Shown here: one piece after another, positions 22,741 to 31,485 of the stretch
Layout of the letters: the number at the start of each line of letters is the position of its first letter
Numbering within the stretch: position 1 is the first letter of the stretch
NCBI GenBank assembly: GCA_019236675.1
Contig: JAFAIO010000503.1
Coordinates: 1-45,432, forward strand
Source: Verrucomicrobiota bacterium
GTDB lineage: Bacteria > Verrucomicrobiota > Verrucomicrobiia > Chthoniobacterales > JAFAMB01
DNA: 45,432 nucleotides
Reading direction: 5' to 3'
The notes under the pieces: generated by a model
The model's input: only the letters and a program-made list of their open reading frames with translations
The model's database searches: none
Told to the model about the DNA's origin: nothing
Made by a program: the position numbers and the translations under genes

Positions 22741-23029
22741 TGGTGGGGCGAGGCTCCCGCATGTCAACTGATTTATCACGGAGAAACGCGCGTCTGCCGC
22801 CGCCGTTTGTCGTTAGACCTAACAGATCGCCGAGCCGTGGCCTATCGTTTGTATCGCCTTTTGGTCTCGTAATTGGACAGACAGAGGCCCAAAGCGAAAA
22901 GAGCCGTTGAATAGTGGAACACGAAAGACCACGGCTCGACGCATTCTCAGGCCTAATCACACGAGCTGGCCACAGGACGCCAAGCGCCCTGAGAGCAGTT
23001 TCTGGTTGCTCGGGAGCCTCGCCCCACCA
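22741..23029. repeat. Nested palindromic element after the T4SS operon
   Basis: The outer arms TGGTGGGGCGAGGCTCCCG (22741-22759) and its exact complement (23011-23029) enclose an inner pair: CGAGCCGTGG (22831-22840) with CCACGGCTCG (22929-22938), extending to about 18 bases with two mismatches. A smaller TTTGG/CCAAA pair lies at the centre. A 50-codon frame runs from an ATG near 22761, but nothing supports it as a gene. The element separates the T4SS genes from the ClpB-like gene and may act as a terminator. Confidence 0.8.
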
Positions 23030-23061
23030 GCCTTTGGGCTGCAAAACCGTAATCTGCGACA

Positions 23062-23970
23062 ATGGAACTCCAACTAACATGCAACCAACCTGCCTTCGTT
23101 CTATCGGATCTACCCAGTATCCTTGAGGAGAGAATCATCGGTCAGCGGTTCGCGGTGGCTCGCATATGTCGAGCGGTGCAAGCCGCTGAGTTGGGATTGA
23201 ACGACACCGGGGTCAAACCAAAGGGCAGCTTTTTGTTGCTTGGGCCCACCGGAGTCGGGAAAACGGAATCGGCTAAGTGTTTTACCGACGCGATCTTCGG
23301 CTCGAAAGAGACTTTAGAGATGATTTTCATGAACGAATACGCGTCTGACCAGCGTCTGGTTGAATTCTTTGGCCGTACCGAGATGGCGATTCGGCGGCAC
23401 CCGAAGGGAACCACGCTCCTTTTCGACGAAATCGAAAAAGGGCATCCTCGGACGATTGATGTGCTGCTTTCTCTGCTTGAAGAGGGAGTATTAACGACCC
23501 CTTCCGGAGAAAGGCTGAAGGTGAGCCGGTTCTATATCGTCCTAACTAGCAATCTGGGTAGCGGCGACCTTGCTAAAATGGAGAATGCACCTTACTCAAC
23601 CATGGAACGGGTTGCTCTCGATATCGCAGCGCAGTCATTGCGCCCGGAGCTATTTGCCAGAATTTCGGAACGAATCGTGTTTCGTCCGCTGGATCTCGAA
23701 ACCCAGAAGATGATTTTGTACAACCTGATCAGGCGAAAATTGGAAGTCCTTTCGATTTTCTTTGGGAGAGCACTGGCCATTGATGGAGGACCGGCGACGG
23801 CGTTTTTGCTTCGGGTAGGTTACAGCAAGGCTTTTGGCGCCCGAATGTTGCGGCAAGAGGTGGATCGACAATTCAACTCCGCCAGCCTGCCTTGGGCGCT
23901 TTCAGGACGAGTGCCTGAGCGTGGGGTTTTCCGATATGATCCGGCGGGCGGGTGTCTAGTTTTGGAGTAA
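23062..23970 (+). CDS. Single-module AAA+ ATPase, ClpB/ClpA D2-like
   Basis: 302 residues corresponding to just the second ATPase module of Clp/Hsp100 chaperones. It has IIGQRFAVARICRAVQ, Walker A GPTGVGKTES (about 61-70), Walker B LLFDEIEKGHP (about 119-129), sensor 1 VLTSNLGS, PELFARISERIVFRPL, and a ClpB D2-small domain with GYSKAFGARMLRQEV (sensor 2 Arg). The N-domain, D1 and middle coiled coil are missing, so it is not a housekeeping ClpB. It starts 33 bases after the palindrome, same strand as the T4SS. It may unfold T4SS substrates or assemble the machine, which is inference from position. Confidence 0.82.
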   Translation: MELQLTCNQPAFVLSDLPSILEERIIGQRFAVARICRAVQAAELGLNDTGVKPKGSFLLLGPTGVGKTESAKCFTDAIFGSKETLEMIFMNEYASDQRLVEFFGRTEMAIRRHPKGTTLLFDEIEKGHPRTIDVLLSLLEEGVLTTPSGERLKVSRFYIVLTSNLGSGDLAKMENAPYSTMERVALDIAAQSLRPELFARISERIVFRPLDLETQKMILYNLIRRKLEVLSIFFGRALAIDGGPATAFLLRVGYSKAFGARMLRQEVDRQFNSASLPWALSGRVPERGVFRYDPAGGCLVLE

Positions 23971-24040
23971 AATCGCTCCACCTCGTACGTAGAACTGCGT
24001 ATTCCATTTCAGACGAACGCTTAATATATATAAGGCGAAA

Positions 24041-27000
24041 ATGGCTCCCTTTTCGCCAACCCTTTCTGAGCTCTGCGCCAGAGCCGCCCTACCACTCTTT
24101 TTATCTTTGGTGGCTCTCGCTGGGGGAACCGATTTGGCCGCAGGCCAAGTACAGGAAACCGCTCGCGATGTATACACCAAGCTGGAAGCAGGTGACGAGC
24201 TATCGTTCGCCCCAGATGCACCAGAAGAGTCGCGAATGATTAGTGCCGACCGCCTTGTCGAAGTCATCCGTAAAAACATCAAAATTCGCGTTGCAAATGC
24301 GATTATTCGCGACCCGCTCATTCTGACCTCCGTTACGTTCGAAAACGAAGTCTCTTTTAACCACTGCGAATTTAAGGCGGCCGTGGATATTTCTCATATT
24401 GTGGCCAAGCAGCGTATTGACTTCGGCGACTGCGTTTTCGAAAAGGGAGTGATATTTGAGGGAGCGGTTCTGGAAGGAGATGCGGTATTTCGAGGGAGTA
24501 AATGCCGTACTGGAAAAGCGAATTTTTCGGACTCTCACTTCGAAGGAATTTTTGACGCGAGCCGAATGCGTTTCGAAGAAGGAGTTACTGCTGACTTTAG
24601 TCGGGTGTCATTCTTGCGAACCGCACTTTTCTTGGCAACGGATTTCGGCGCAGATGCCAACTTTCACCAAGCTCACTTTGAGGGAGCCAGTAAGTTTTCC
24701 GGTGCCATTTTCAAAGCCAGAGCTGTGTTCTCGCAGGCAAAATTCGATGTTGATGCTGTATTTGGCGGAGAGGATAGCAACGAAGCATTGGCCAACTCGG
24801 TAACATTCGAGAACGATGCCGACTTTACCAATGCTCAATTTGCAGGGACTGTGAATTTTCAGGGAGCGTCGTTTTTGGGAAATGCAAACTTTAGCGCAGC
24901 ACGGATCGCCGGAGTTGCCCTTTTCTCAAGTGACCTGGAGGGCAGGCGAGCGGGAGCTGTTTTTGCCCGCGATGCTTATTTCGTTGAGGTGCATTTTGGT
25001 AACTCTGCTGAATTCGGAGGCGCCACATTCAAGGGCAAGGCCTCCTTTAACTCAGCGAAAATAGACGGTTACGCGTCGTTCTACGAATCGGACATTGATG
25101 TCCGGAGCAGAGAAACAACCGGGGCTAAAATCCCCTACGTGGCGAGCTTTGAAGGGGAAGCTGATTTTGCTGCGGTTAATATTGGTGCTGAAGCCCAATT
25201 CAGCGGCGTAGTTTTTGTGGGTACGGTTAACTTTGGGGGAGCGACAATCGGTGCAAATGCGGTTTTCGGCGCCAATCCAAACGCAAGACTTGGAGGGGCT
25301 GTGTTTCGCGGAGACGCAATGTTCGCACGATTGCATGTCAACGGGGACGCTATGTTCCAAGGAACGACGTTCCAGAAGAGCGCTACCTTCAACGGTGCGG
25401 ACATCAAAGGCGCGGCATTCTTCCGCGCTGAACCCAATTCGATGATTTCTGGCCCTCTCTTCAGGGGCGCCGTGGATTTCACGGCCGCTCATATCGGCGC
25501 CCAGGCCGAGTTCGAGGGCTCACAATTTGCCGATGATGTTAGTTTTTCAGGTGTAAATTTTGACGCGAGCGCTTTCTTTTATACGAGTTCGGATACCCCG
25601 ACCTATTTCTCAAAGAAGGCGAATTTTTCAAATGTCCACATCGTAGGGTACGCGGAGTTTCAAGGAACATCGTTTGCAGGCGACGCCTCTTTTGATCGGG
25701 TCAGGATCGATGGGAGCCTATCATTTTATAATGATTCTATTAGACTCGCGAGCGTCTTTGGTGGCGTCTTCTATATCCGAGAAGCTAAGGTCAGTGGACC
25801 AGCCACATTTACGGCAGCAACGTTCAAAGGCGAAGCCAGGTTCGACAACAGTCGCTTCGATTCCGAAGTGATTTTCAGTGGCGCCAAATTTGAGCAGAAC
25901 GTTTCTTTTGTCGGCGCCGCTGTCGGCACGAATGCGGCCTTTGGATCCTATCCAGCGCTTAACCTTGAAGGAGCAGTGTTTCATCAAAATTTCGACTTTT
26001 CGAGGGTGAGCGTCGGCGGCGATGCTAATTTCACTGGAACAAAGTTCGACCAGTTTGCGAACTTTGAAGCCATTGATGTTAAAGGCCGTGCGTTCTTCCA
26101 TGCGGTGCCCGATGCGAAGATCCCGGGACCCGTTTTTTTAGGAGACGCAAATTTTGTAGGCGCCCACATTGCTGGCCAGGCGGAGTTTCAAGGCTCAAAA
26201 TTTTGGGGCAACACCAAATTCACTTCTGCGAATTTTCAAGCGAACGTTTTCTTTTACGGGGGCAAAGATGCTGGATCTGCCACCGTTTTCAATCGTGAAC
26301 TGGACTTTAGGAGCGTCTATGTTGCCGCTTTGGCTTTTTTCGAGGGCGCTTCATTCAAAGGCAACACCTATTTTTCCGGTGCTAGAATTGACGGAGCAGC
26401 GTATTTCTACGGAGAAACTCCAACTAATGCTGCGACGATTTTTGACGCTATTGCTGATTTTAGCAGCGTCAAATTTGGAGGTTCCTCGAACTTCTCAGGG
26501 ACGACCTTCAACGGAATGGCCATTTTTGATAGTAGCCGCTTCGATGTCTTAGCGGACTTCAGAAGGGCAGCATTTCGGAACAATGTTTCTTTTCGGGAGA
26601 TGACGGTGCGTACGATCTATTTCTCAACTAATGGCCGCCTCGGTGATGGTCCGAATAGCGAAGAGCAGTTTCACACAACTGCGGATTTTCGCGGATGTAG
26701 CTACGACCGGATCTACGAGCTCGCTGACGAGAAGCTGGATTGGAGGGCGCTTACGAGACACTGGCACCCCTACGATCGACAACCCTACACACAACTGGAA
26801 AAGAGCTTTCGCAGTCAGGGACAAGACGGTCTAGCCGATCAAGTCTATCTTGAGCGACAGGATAAGGAACGTGACGAAAAATGGCAGAGACGAGATTATT
26901 TTGGATATCTCTTTAGCGGTCTTTACGGCATCCTTCTAAACTACGGTGTTCGTCCTATCCGATTAGTCTTGATTTCAGCGCTGCTCATTTCCATGGGTGC

Positions 27001-27346
27001 CGTCCTGTTTTCCCAACCTGGAGCGCTTGAGGAACATAAGGCCGATCAGGAGAAATCGCGTCAATCGGAGTCTGCGGCCGGCGCTGCCAAGATCGACCCG
27101 CCCCTTCGCTATTCCATCTGGGACGCGTTCGGCGTAAGCCTACGCCTATTTTCGCCGGTCGACGTATTAATCGGTCAGAGGTTGGTTCCGTCTAGAAATG
27201 CAATTCCAATAGGAATTCGAATTTTCAAGGTCCTCCGTTTTAAGATGCGGCCGACGACGTATGCTACCGTTTTTCTGCAAATCGCCGGCTGGATCTTGGT
27301 TCCCCTTATCATCGCGTCAATAACTGGGTTGTTGAAGGCCCAATGA
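24041..27346 (+). CDS. Giant pentapeptide-repeat membrane protein
   Basis: 1101 residues. It has a signal-like N-terminus (ALPLFLSLVALAGGTDLAAG), then from about 85 to 890 long runs of A(D/N)F-type pentapeptides (ANFSDSHFEGIFDASRMRF; ADFTNAQFAGTVNFQGASF). These should form a right-handed quadrilateral beta-helix of about 150 coils, unusually long. The C-terminal 200 residues hold a basic segment and two main membrane helices (PIRLVLISALLISMGAVLF; FLQIAGWILVPLIIASITGL) around SIWDAFGVSLRLFSPVDVLI, as in pentapeptide/ion-channel-like fusions. The helix would be periplasmic or exposed. It lies 70 bases after the AAA+ gene, same strand. Role unknown. Confidence 0.85.
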   Translation: MAPFSPTLSELCARAALPLFLSLVALAGGTDLAAGQVQETARDVYTKLEAGDELSFAPDAPEESRMISADRLVEVIRKNIKIRVANAIIRDPLILTSVTFENEVSFNHCEFKAAVDISHIVAKQRIDFGDCVFEKGVIFEGAVLEGDAVFRGSKCRTGKANFSDSHFEGIFDASRMRFEEGVTADFSRVSFLRTALFLATDFGADANFHQAHFEGASKFSGAIFKARAVFSQAKFDVDAVFGGEDSNEALANSVTFENDADFTNAQFAGTVNFQGASFLGNANFSAARIAGVALFSSDLEGRRAGAVFARDAYFVEVHFGNSAEFGGATFKGKASFNSAKIDGYASFYESDIDVRSRETTGAKIPYVASFEGEADFAAVNIGAEAQFSGVVFVGTVNFGGATIGANAVFGANPNARLGGAVFRGDAMFARLHVNGDAMFQGTTFQKSATFNGADIKGAAFFRAEPNSMISGPLFRGAVDFTAAHIGAQAEFEGSQFADDVSFSGVNFDASAFFYTSSDTPTYFSKKANFSNVHIVGYAEFQGTSFAGDASFDRVRIDGSLSFYNDSIRLASVFGGVFYIREAKVSGPATFTAATFKGEARFDNSRFDSEVIFSGAKFEQNVSFVGAAVGTNAAFGSYPALNLEGAVFHQNFDFSRVSVGGDANFTGTKFDQFANFEAIDVKGRAFFHAVPDAKIPGPVFLGDANFVGAHIAGQAEFQGSKFWGNTKFTSANFQANVFFYGGKDAGSATVFNRELDFRSVYVAALAFFEGASFKGNTYFSGARIDGAAYFYGETPTNAATIFDAIADFSSVKFGGSSNFSGTTFNGMAIFDSSRFDVLADFRRAAFRNNVSFREMTVRTIYFSTNGRLGDGPNSEEQFHTTADFRGCSYDRIYELADEKLDWRALTRHWHPYDRQPYTQLEKSFRSQGQDGLADQVYLERQDKERDEKWQRRDYFGYLFSGLYGILLNYGVRPIRLVLISALLISMGAVLFSQPGALEEHKADQEKSRQSESAAGAAKIDPPLRYSIWDAFGVSLRLFSPVDVLIGQRLVPSRNAIPIGIRIFKVLRFKMRPTTYATVFLQIAGWILVPLIIASITGLLKAQ

Positions 27347-27404
27347 ACAACCACAAGCCAGCGCCCCGGAAAGCATCGGCTCATCCCTCTCCGTAATCGT
27401 AGGG

Positions 27405-27418
27405 TCTCCTGCAGGAGA
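27405..27418. promoter_or_regulatory. Perfect 14-bp palindrome upstream of the transporter gene
   Basis: TCTCCTGCAGGAGA is a perfect palindrome 74 bases before the AI-2E-type transporter start, flanked by GGG and GATCC. It could be an operator or the top of a hairpin. Nothing else identifies the factor. Confidence 0.3.
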
Positions 27419-27491
27419 GATCCTTTCCCGGCCGCGTTGTCAGCCCAGGGTTGAACTGGACGACGGGTAGCGGGTATCATTCCAAAGTCAA

Positions 27492-28622
27492 ATGAGTGAA
27501 CCCTCCGTTCCGATTCGATCCAGCGGTTTCCGTCGCACCATCACCGCCGCCTGCGGTTTGGCGATCAGCATCGCTGTCTATTATATATTGAGCCTGGGCC
27601 GGCACTTTTTCGTCCCCCTGATTATATCGTTTCTCGCCGTCTACCTGGTTGATATCCTCAGCCGTCTCGTGGGCCGTATCCGCATTGCCGGGCACAAAAT
27701 CCCTAAACTGCTAACGGTGATTCTTTCTTTCGTCTTGATTTTCGGCGTGGGTTCAGCCTTGACGTCGATCGTTGCTAACAACGCCTTTCATGTGGCGGCA
27801 GCTGCTCCCAAATATCAAGCTCGATTGACACAACTGCAGACCCAGGTTTTCAGCCAATTCGGCCTGGAAGAACCGCCGGAAATGCTTGGGCTGTTCCGGT
27901 CACTGGACCTGAAAGGGTTGTTCACCGACCTCGCTCGCTCCGTCGCTGACGTGCTGGAGAGCACCGTCTTGGTGTTCATTTACTCATTGTTTATCTTGAT
28001 CGAACTGAGGTTTCTACCGGCTAAGCTAACCGCTCTGTTTCCGAACCGTTCACGCCGGCAACATGTGTTGCAGATGATGCAGCGTATTGACCGGGATATT
28101 CACACCTATCTCGGGGTTAAGACTGCCGTGAGTCTAACCACAGCGGTCCTAGCGTACATTTTGATGCGGATCGTTGGTTTGGATTTTGCCGAGTTCTGGG
28201 CTTTGCTGATCTTTATTCTTCATTTCATTCCGACCATCGGTGTGATTGTTGCCACCGTTTTGCCCACATTATTGGCCGCAGTTCAGTTCGATCATATTGG
28301 TCCCTGCCTGGCCGTTGGCATCGGCATCACTGCGATTGCCATGTTGATGGGAAATATTGTGGAACCAAATATCATGGGCGAGACCCTCAACCTCAGCCCG
28401 TTGACCGTCATTATCGCGTTGATCTTATGGGGCACAGTTTGGGGCATCGTTGGAGCATTTCTTTGTGTCCCTCTCACGGTGATCCTCGTGATTATCCTCT
28501 CAAACTTTAGAGCGACGCGTTGGGTCTCCGTCCTACTGTCTAAGACCGGTAAAATCCACTTGGGGGATCCTCCTGCGAAGTTAGGCGGCACGATGATTTC
28601 CGACTCGGCTGAAGAAATGTGA
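27492..28622 (+). CDS. AI-2E/PerM family transporter
   Basis: 376 residues with about eight membrane segments in the family arrangement. A first pair comes at the N-terminus (IAVYYILSLGRHFFVPLIIS; LLTVILSFVLIFGVGSALTS), then a soluble stretch of about 80 residues. It continues with VLVFIYSLFILIELRFLPAK, the conserved ALLIFILHFIPTIGVIVATV (family P-x-x-G motif), and LTVIIALILWGTVWGIVGAFLCVPLTVIL. The family exports small molecules or ions (AI-2 in TqsA; Na+/H+ exchange in others), so the substrate cannot be assigned. It converges on the next gene, overlapping it at the 3' end by 42 bases. Confidence 0.88.
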   Translation: MSEPSVPIRSSGFRRTITAACGLAISIAVYYILSLGRHFFVPLIISFLAVYLVDILSRLVGRIRIAGHKIPKLLTVILSFVLIFGVGSALTSIVANNAFHVAAAAPKYQARLTQLQTQVFSQFGLEEPPEMLGLFRSLDLKGLFTDLARSVADVLESTVLVFIYSLFILIELRFLPAKLTALFPNRSRRQHVLQMMQRIDRDIHTYLGVKTAVSLTTAVLAYILMRIVGLDFAEFWALLIFILHFIPTIGVIVATVLPTLLAAVQFDHIGPCLAVGIGITAIAMLMGNIVEPNIMGETLNLSPLTVIIALILWGTVWGIVGAFLCVPLTVILVIILSNFRATRWVSVLLSKTGKIHLGDPPAKLGGTMISDSAEEM

Positions 28623-29907
28623 GATTTCTTCCCACTCAATCGCAGTCTGGCGGCCTTCATCGAACTCCGTCATGATCCAATGGTTCGCCTCCAGTAACGC
28701 AGGATCATTCTTATTTAGCTGCCGGCGGAGCTTTTGATTTACCACGAAGATCAGGCCGGCAATCCCCGAGTCTTTCGTTAATGACACTTCTAATGGTCGG
28801 CCGATAAGGGAGGGAACATTGAAAGGGGCGTACATTGGCCAGAACTTGTTAAGGCCGTCCGCATGGATTCCTGCTCGGGTCCGGTGAGCATCGCGACCGT
28901 ACAACGGGTATTTCTCACTGATCGGTTGGCTCAGGCCTGCGTATAAATCGACTAAGCGGTTGAGTGCCTGAAAACTGGGTTGTTCGGCTGGGAAATATCC
29001 CATCCCGATCAAATGTAATAGAATCAGTTCCAAAGGCGCGTTGCCGGTTCTTTCACCTTTCCCTAGACAGGTGCCGTTGATGGCGCTGCATCCTGCTCGA
29101 ATCGCTGCAAGCGAATTGGTCAGAACCAGGCCGGTATCGTTATGCGGATGAAATTCGAGGTTCTGAGATTCCAGCCCGATCCGCTGTAGTTCTTTGATGA
29201 GTCCAGGTACGCTGCGCGGGAGCGGTACGTCGTCGTACGGAAGTCCTAGCCCTAGAGTGTCGCAGACTCGGAATTTCGGACAAAGTGCTGGCGGGTAGTT
29301 GGAAGCGACTTTCATTACTGCTTCAACAAAGCTGCCCAAGAACGCGGGATCTGCTCGGGTAGCGTCTTCGAGATGTAACCGAGGACGAATACCGGCATCC
29401 AGAGTCATTTTGACGGCGTCGAGATAGTTCGACGCCGCAGCGCGGCGACCGGCCGGTCGGAATTTATGAAATACGTGATAGTCGGATACCGAAGCCAATA
29501 GACCGGACTCGGCAATGCCTAACTTCTTAATGAGAGCGACGTCGGTGGTGGAGGCGCGTATCCAAGTGGTCGGCTCAATGGGAGCTCCGCCGGCGTACTT
29601 CTCTTGAATCGCCTGCAGGGCGGACAGGTCCCGGGGCCGGTAGACAAAGAATTCTGCTTGTCGGATTGCGCCGGATTGCCCGGTAAAATCGCAAAAGAAT
29701 TTGGTAGACCTCGACACTCTGTTTAGCGGTGAAAGGTAATCCGCCTTGTTGACCGTCCCGGTGGGTAGTCTCTGTGGTCCAGGCTTGGGCCGGCAGGCCG
29801 GATGGTAAACTCGGCCAGCCGTAGTTTGGAAATGCGCCCTGAGGGAAGTAAGCCTCGAAATAATCGGGCCCGGCATCTAAAACCGGGAGAGACATTGAAT
29901 CGCTCAT
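28581..29907 (-). pseudogene. Homocitrate/2-isopropylmalate synthase-like gene with a frameshift
   Basis: Two frames together encode one DRE-TIM metallolyase (HMGL-like) of about 441 residues. The N-terminal part from ATG 29907 has the active-site TTHRDGQQGGLPF in one frame. From about 29685 the family match moves to the other frame (SGAIRQAEFFVY onward), with LHLEDATRAD, metal-binding HPHNDTGL, and GERTGNAPLE. Removing one A from the A4 run at 29685-29688 joins LLRF to TGQSGAIRQ, as relatives read. This is either a sequencing error in a short homopolymer or a recent inactivation. It would condense acetyl-CoA with an oxo acid, but the exact substrate is unclear. It is divergent from an HTH-citrate synthase. 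Confidence 0.8.
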
Positions 29908-29991
29908 GAGATCAGCATGAGAATGGATTTGTTATATCGTCAATGTTGATTGATGAATCAATATGTCCCTTCGGGATAGGCTCTAGTGACA

Positions 29992-31164
29992 ATGGACATC
30001 CTGCTTTCTTCGGCTGAAGCCGCCCGCTACCTCGGCGTGTCGCGGCAGACGTTGTACGCTTATGTCAGTCGCGGTTGGGTCCGATCAGAGACGGGGGATA
30101 GTTCCCGTTCGCGCCGATACAATCGGCTCGATTTGGAACGGCTCCGGCAACGGAAAGAAGTCCGGAGTGAGCCGGCAAAAAAGCTCACTACCGCTTTGTC
30201 TTGGGGTGTGCCGCTATTGGAAACAGAATTGACGTTGATTGATGACGGTCAGCTTTATTACCGGGGCCGTAGCGCAATTGAGTTGGCGAGATCTCAGCGG
30301 TTTTTCCGCGTCGTTCAATGGTTTTGGAACCAGGATCAACCTTTCCAGGTGTTGACCAACGGGACCGGATTCATGAAACCGCAGTCACGTTCCTTGCCGC
30401 TAAGAGAATTTCAGCGATGTCTGCTAGAGCTGAGCGACCGGGATGTCGGTGGATATGACCTTAGCGTGCCCAATGCACTTTCGACGGGGTGGAGAATCCT
30501 GGAGCTATTCTTGCAGTGTCTGGTCGGGCGTTCAAATGTGCGATTGCAGGATGCGGCCGAACAGTTGCAGCAAGCTTGGGCCCCCAAGAGTCTGGATCTG
30601 GCTGGTCTGCTCAATGCCGCGTTAATCTTGTGCATGGATCACGAGTTGAACGCCTCATCGTTCACGGCACGCGTTGTGGCCTCAGCTGAGAGTAGTCTTT
30701 ACGAAGTCGTACTAGCAGGACTCTGTGCTTTGAGAGGGCATCGTCACGGTGGGATGAGCCTGCTTTGCTATCAGTTGCTGACCGAGATGGAGAACACTAA
30801 TACGTTACGGACGACATTGGTGGAGTGGCACAGGGAAAAGGGGTTTGTTCCGGGATTCGGCCATCCCCTTTACCCGACAGGTGACATTCGCGCTAAAGCG
30901 CTCTTGCAGATGCTCAGGAAAACGAGGGCGGGCAAGTCTCAAGCGAAACTGGTTGTCCAGGCCGTTCAAGTGCTGCGAAAACCGGCGACTATTGATCTGG
31001 TGTTGGCTGCTTTGGCTCGGGCATATGGTCTTCCGGCTGGCTCGCCACTCACAATTTTTGCCCTGGGCCGCATCGCTGGTTGGATCGGGCATGCTATCGA
31101 GCAACACCGCCAGGGCGGACTAATCCGTCCTCGAGCGCGGTATGTGGGGCGAATGCCTGGGTGA
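29992..31164 (+). CDS. Citrate synthase family protein with N-terminal helix-turn-helix
   Basis: 390 residues from ATG 29992 (GTG 29986 is an alternative with GGGATAGG close upstream). Residues 1-60 form an excisionase/MerR-type helix-turn-helix (SSAEAARYLGVSRQTLYAYV). The rest is a citrate synthase fold with ALRGHRHGGMS, GFGHPLYPTGDIRAKAL (catalytic His), TIDLVLAAL (catalytic Asp) and GRIAGWIGHAIEQHRQG. The catalytic residues look intact. HTH-fused citrate synthase paralogues are known in several phyla, and whether the HTH binds DNA is not established. Its divergent neighbour is another acetyl-CoA condensing enzyme. Confidence 0.85.
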   Translation: MDILLSSAEAARYLGVSRQTLYAYVSRGWVRSETGDSSRSRRYNRLDLERLRQRKEVRSEPAKKLTTALSWGVPLLETELTLIDDGQLYYRGRSAIELARSQRFFRVVQWFWNQDQPFQVLTNGTGFMKPQSRSLPLREFQRCLLELSDRDVGGYDLSVPNALSTGWRILELFLQCLVGRSNVRLQDAAEQLQQAWAPKSLDLAGLLNAALILCMDHELNASSFTARVVASAESSLYEVVLAGLCALRGHRHGGMSLLCYQLLTEMENTNTLRTTLVEWHREKGFVPGFGHPLYPTGDIRAKALLQMLRKTRAGKSQAKLVVQAVQVLRKPATIDLVLAALARAYGLPAGSPLTIFALGRIAGWIGHAIEQHRQGGLIRPRARYVGRMPG

Positions 31165-31181
31165 CTCGCTTTATGTTCGTC

Positions 31182-31215
31182 AGGAGCTAGGAGCTGGAAT
31201 CTAGGAGCTAGGAGG
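31182..31215. repeat. AGGAGCTAGGAGCT direct repeats
   Basis: AGGAGCTAGGAGCT occurs, then after ggaat a second CTAGGAGCTAGGAG. This is a short tandem word array of the same style as the arms of the palindromic elements. No complementary arm is seen nearby. Confidence 0.6.
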
Positions 31216-31221
31216 GGCGGC

Positions 31222-31410
31222 GTAATCGTCCTCGTCGTCGTCCTCGAAATGGTAGGGCGAGGGCTCCCCGAACGATTCAGATCTAGCAGCGAAGAGTTGA
31301 CAGTTGGAACGGTGTTTTCGCGTCAATTAGGCCGGAACACCTGCCGAGCCGGGGTTGAGGCTCCTTTCGGACGAGGACGACGACGACGACTACGAAATGC
31401 GATTCATCGC
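31222..31410. repeat. TCGTCCTCG/CGAGGACGA palindrome, copy 1
   Basis: The left arm AATCGTCCTCGTCGTCGTCC (31224 on) and the right arm GGACGAGGACGACGACGACG (about 31369 on, followed by TACGAAATGCGATT) are complementary word arrays around a centre of about 115 bases. The same type recurs at 35282-35450, 40147-40290 and 45241-45342 with C/G swaps (GAGCACGAG versus GAGGACGAG). It fills most of the gap between the citrate synthase and DUF4388 genes. Confidence 0.75.
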
Positions 31411-31485
31411 CGTTAATATCTTGCCTCACAATCCCGGCATGCCTAGCCTCGAATTGGGCGAAGGATAGGTTTACGTCGAAAGCGC

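Noticed and set aside
22761-22910. 50-codon frame inside the nested palindrome
   Set aside because: No ribosome site or domain pattern, and both ends lie in repeat DNA.
31222-31410. CRISPR-like or minisatellite array
   Set aside because: Words are 6-9 bases without unique spacers and have a complementary second arm, so this is a palindromic element, not CRISPR.
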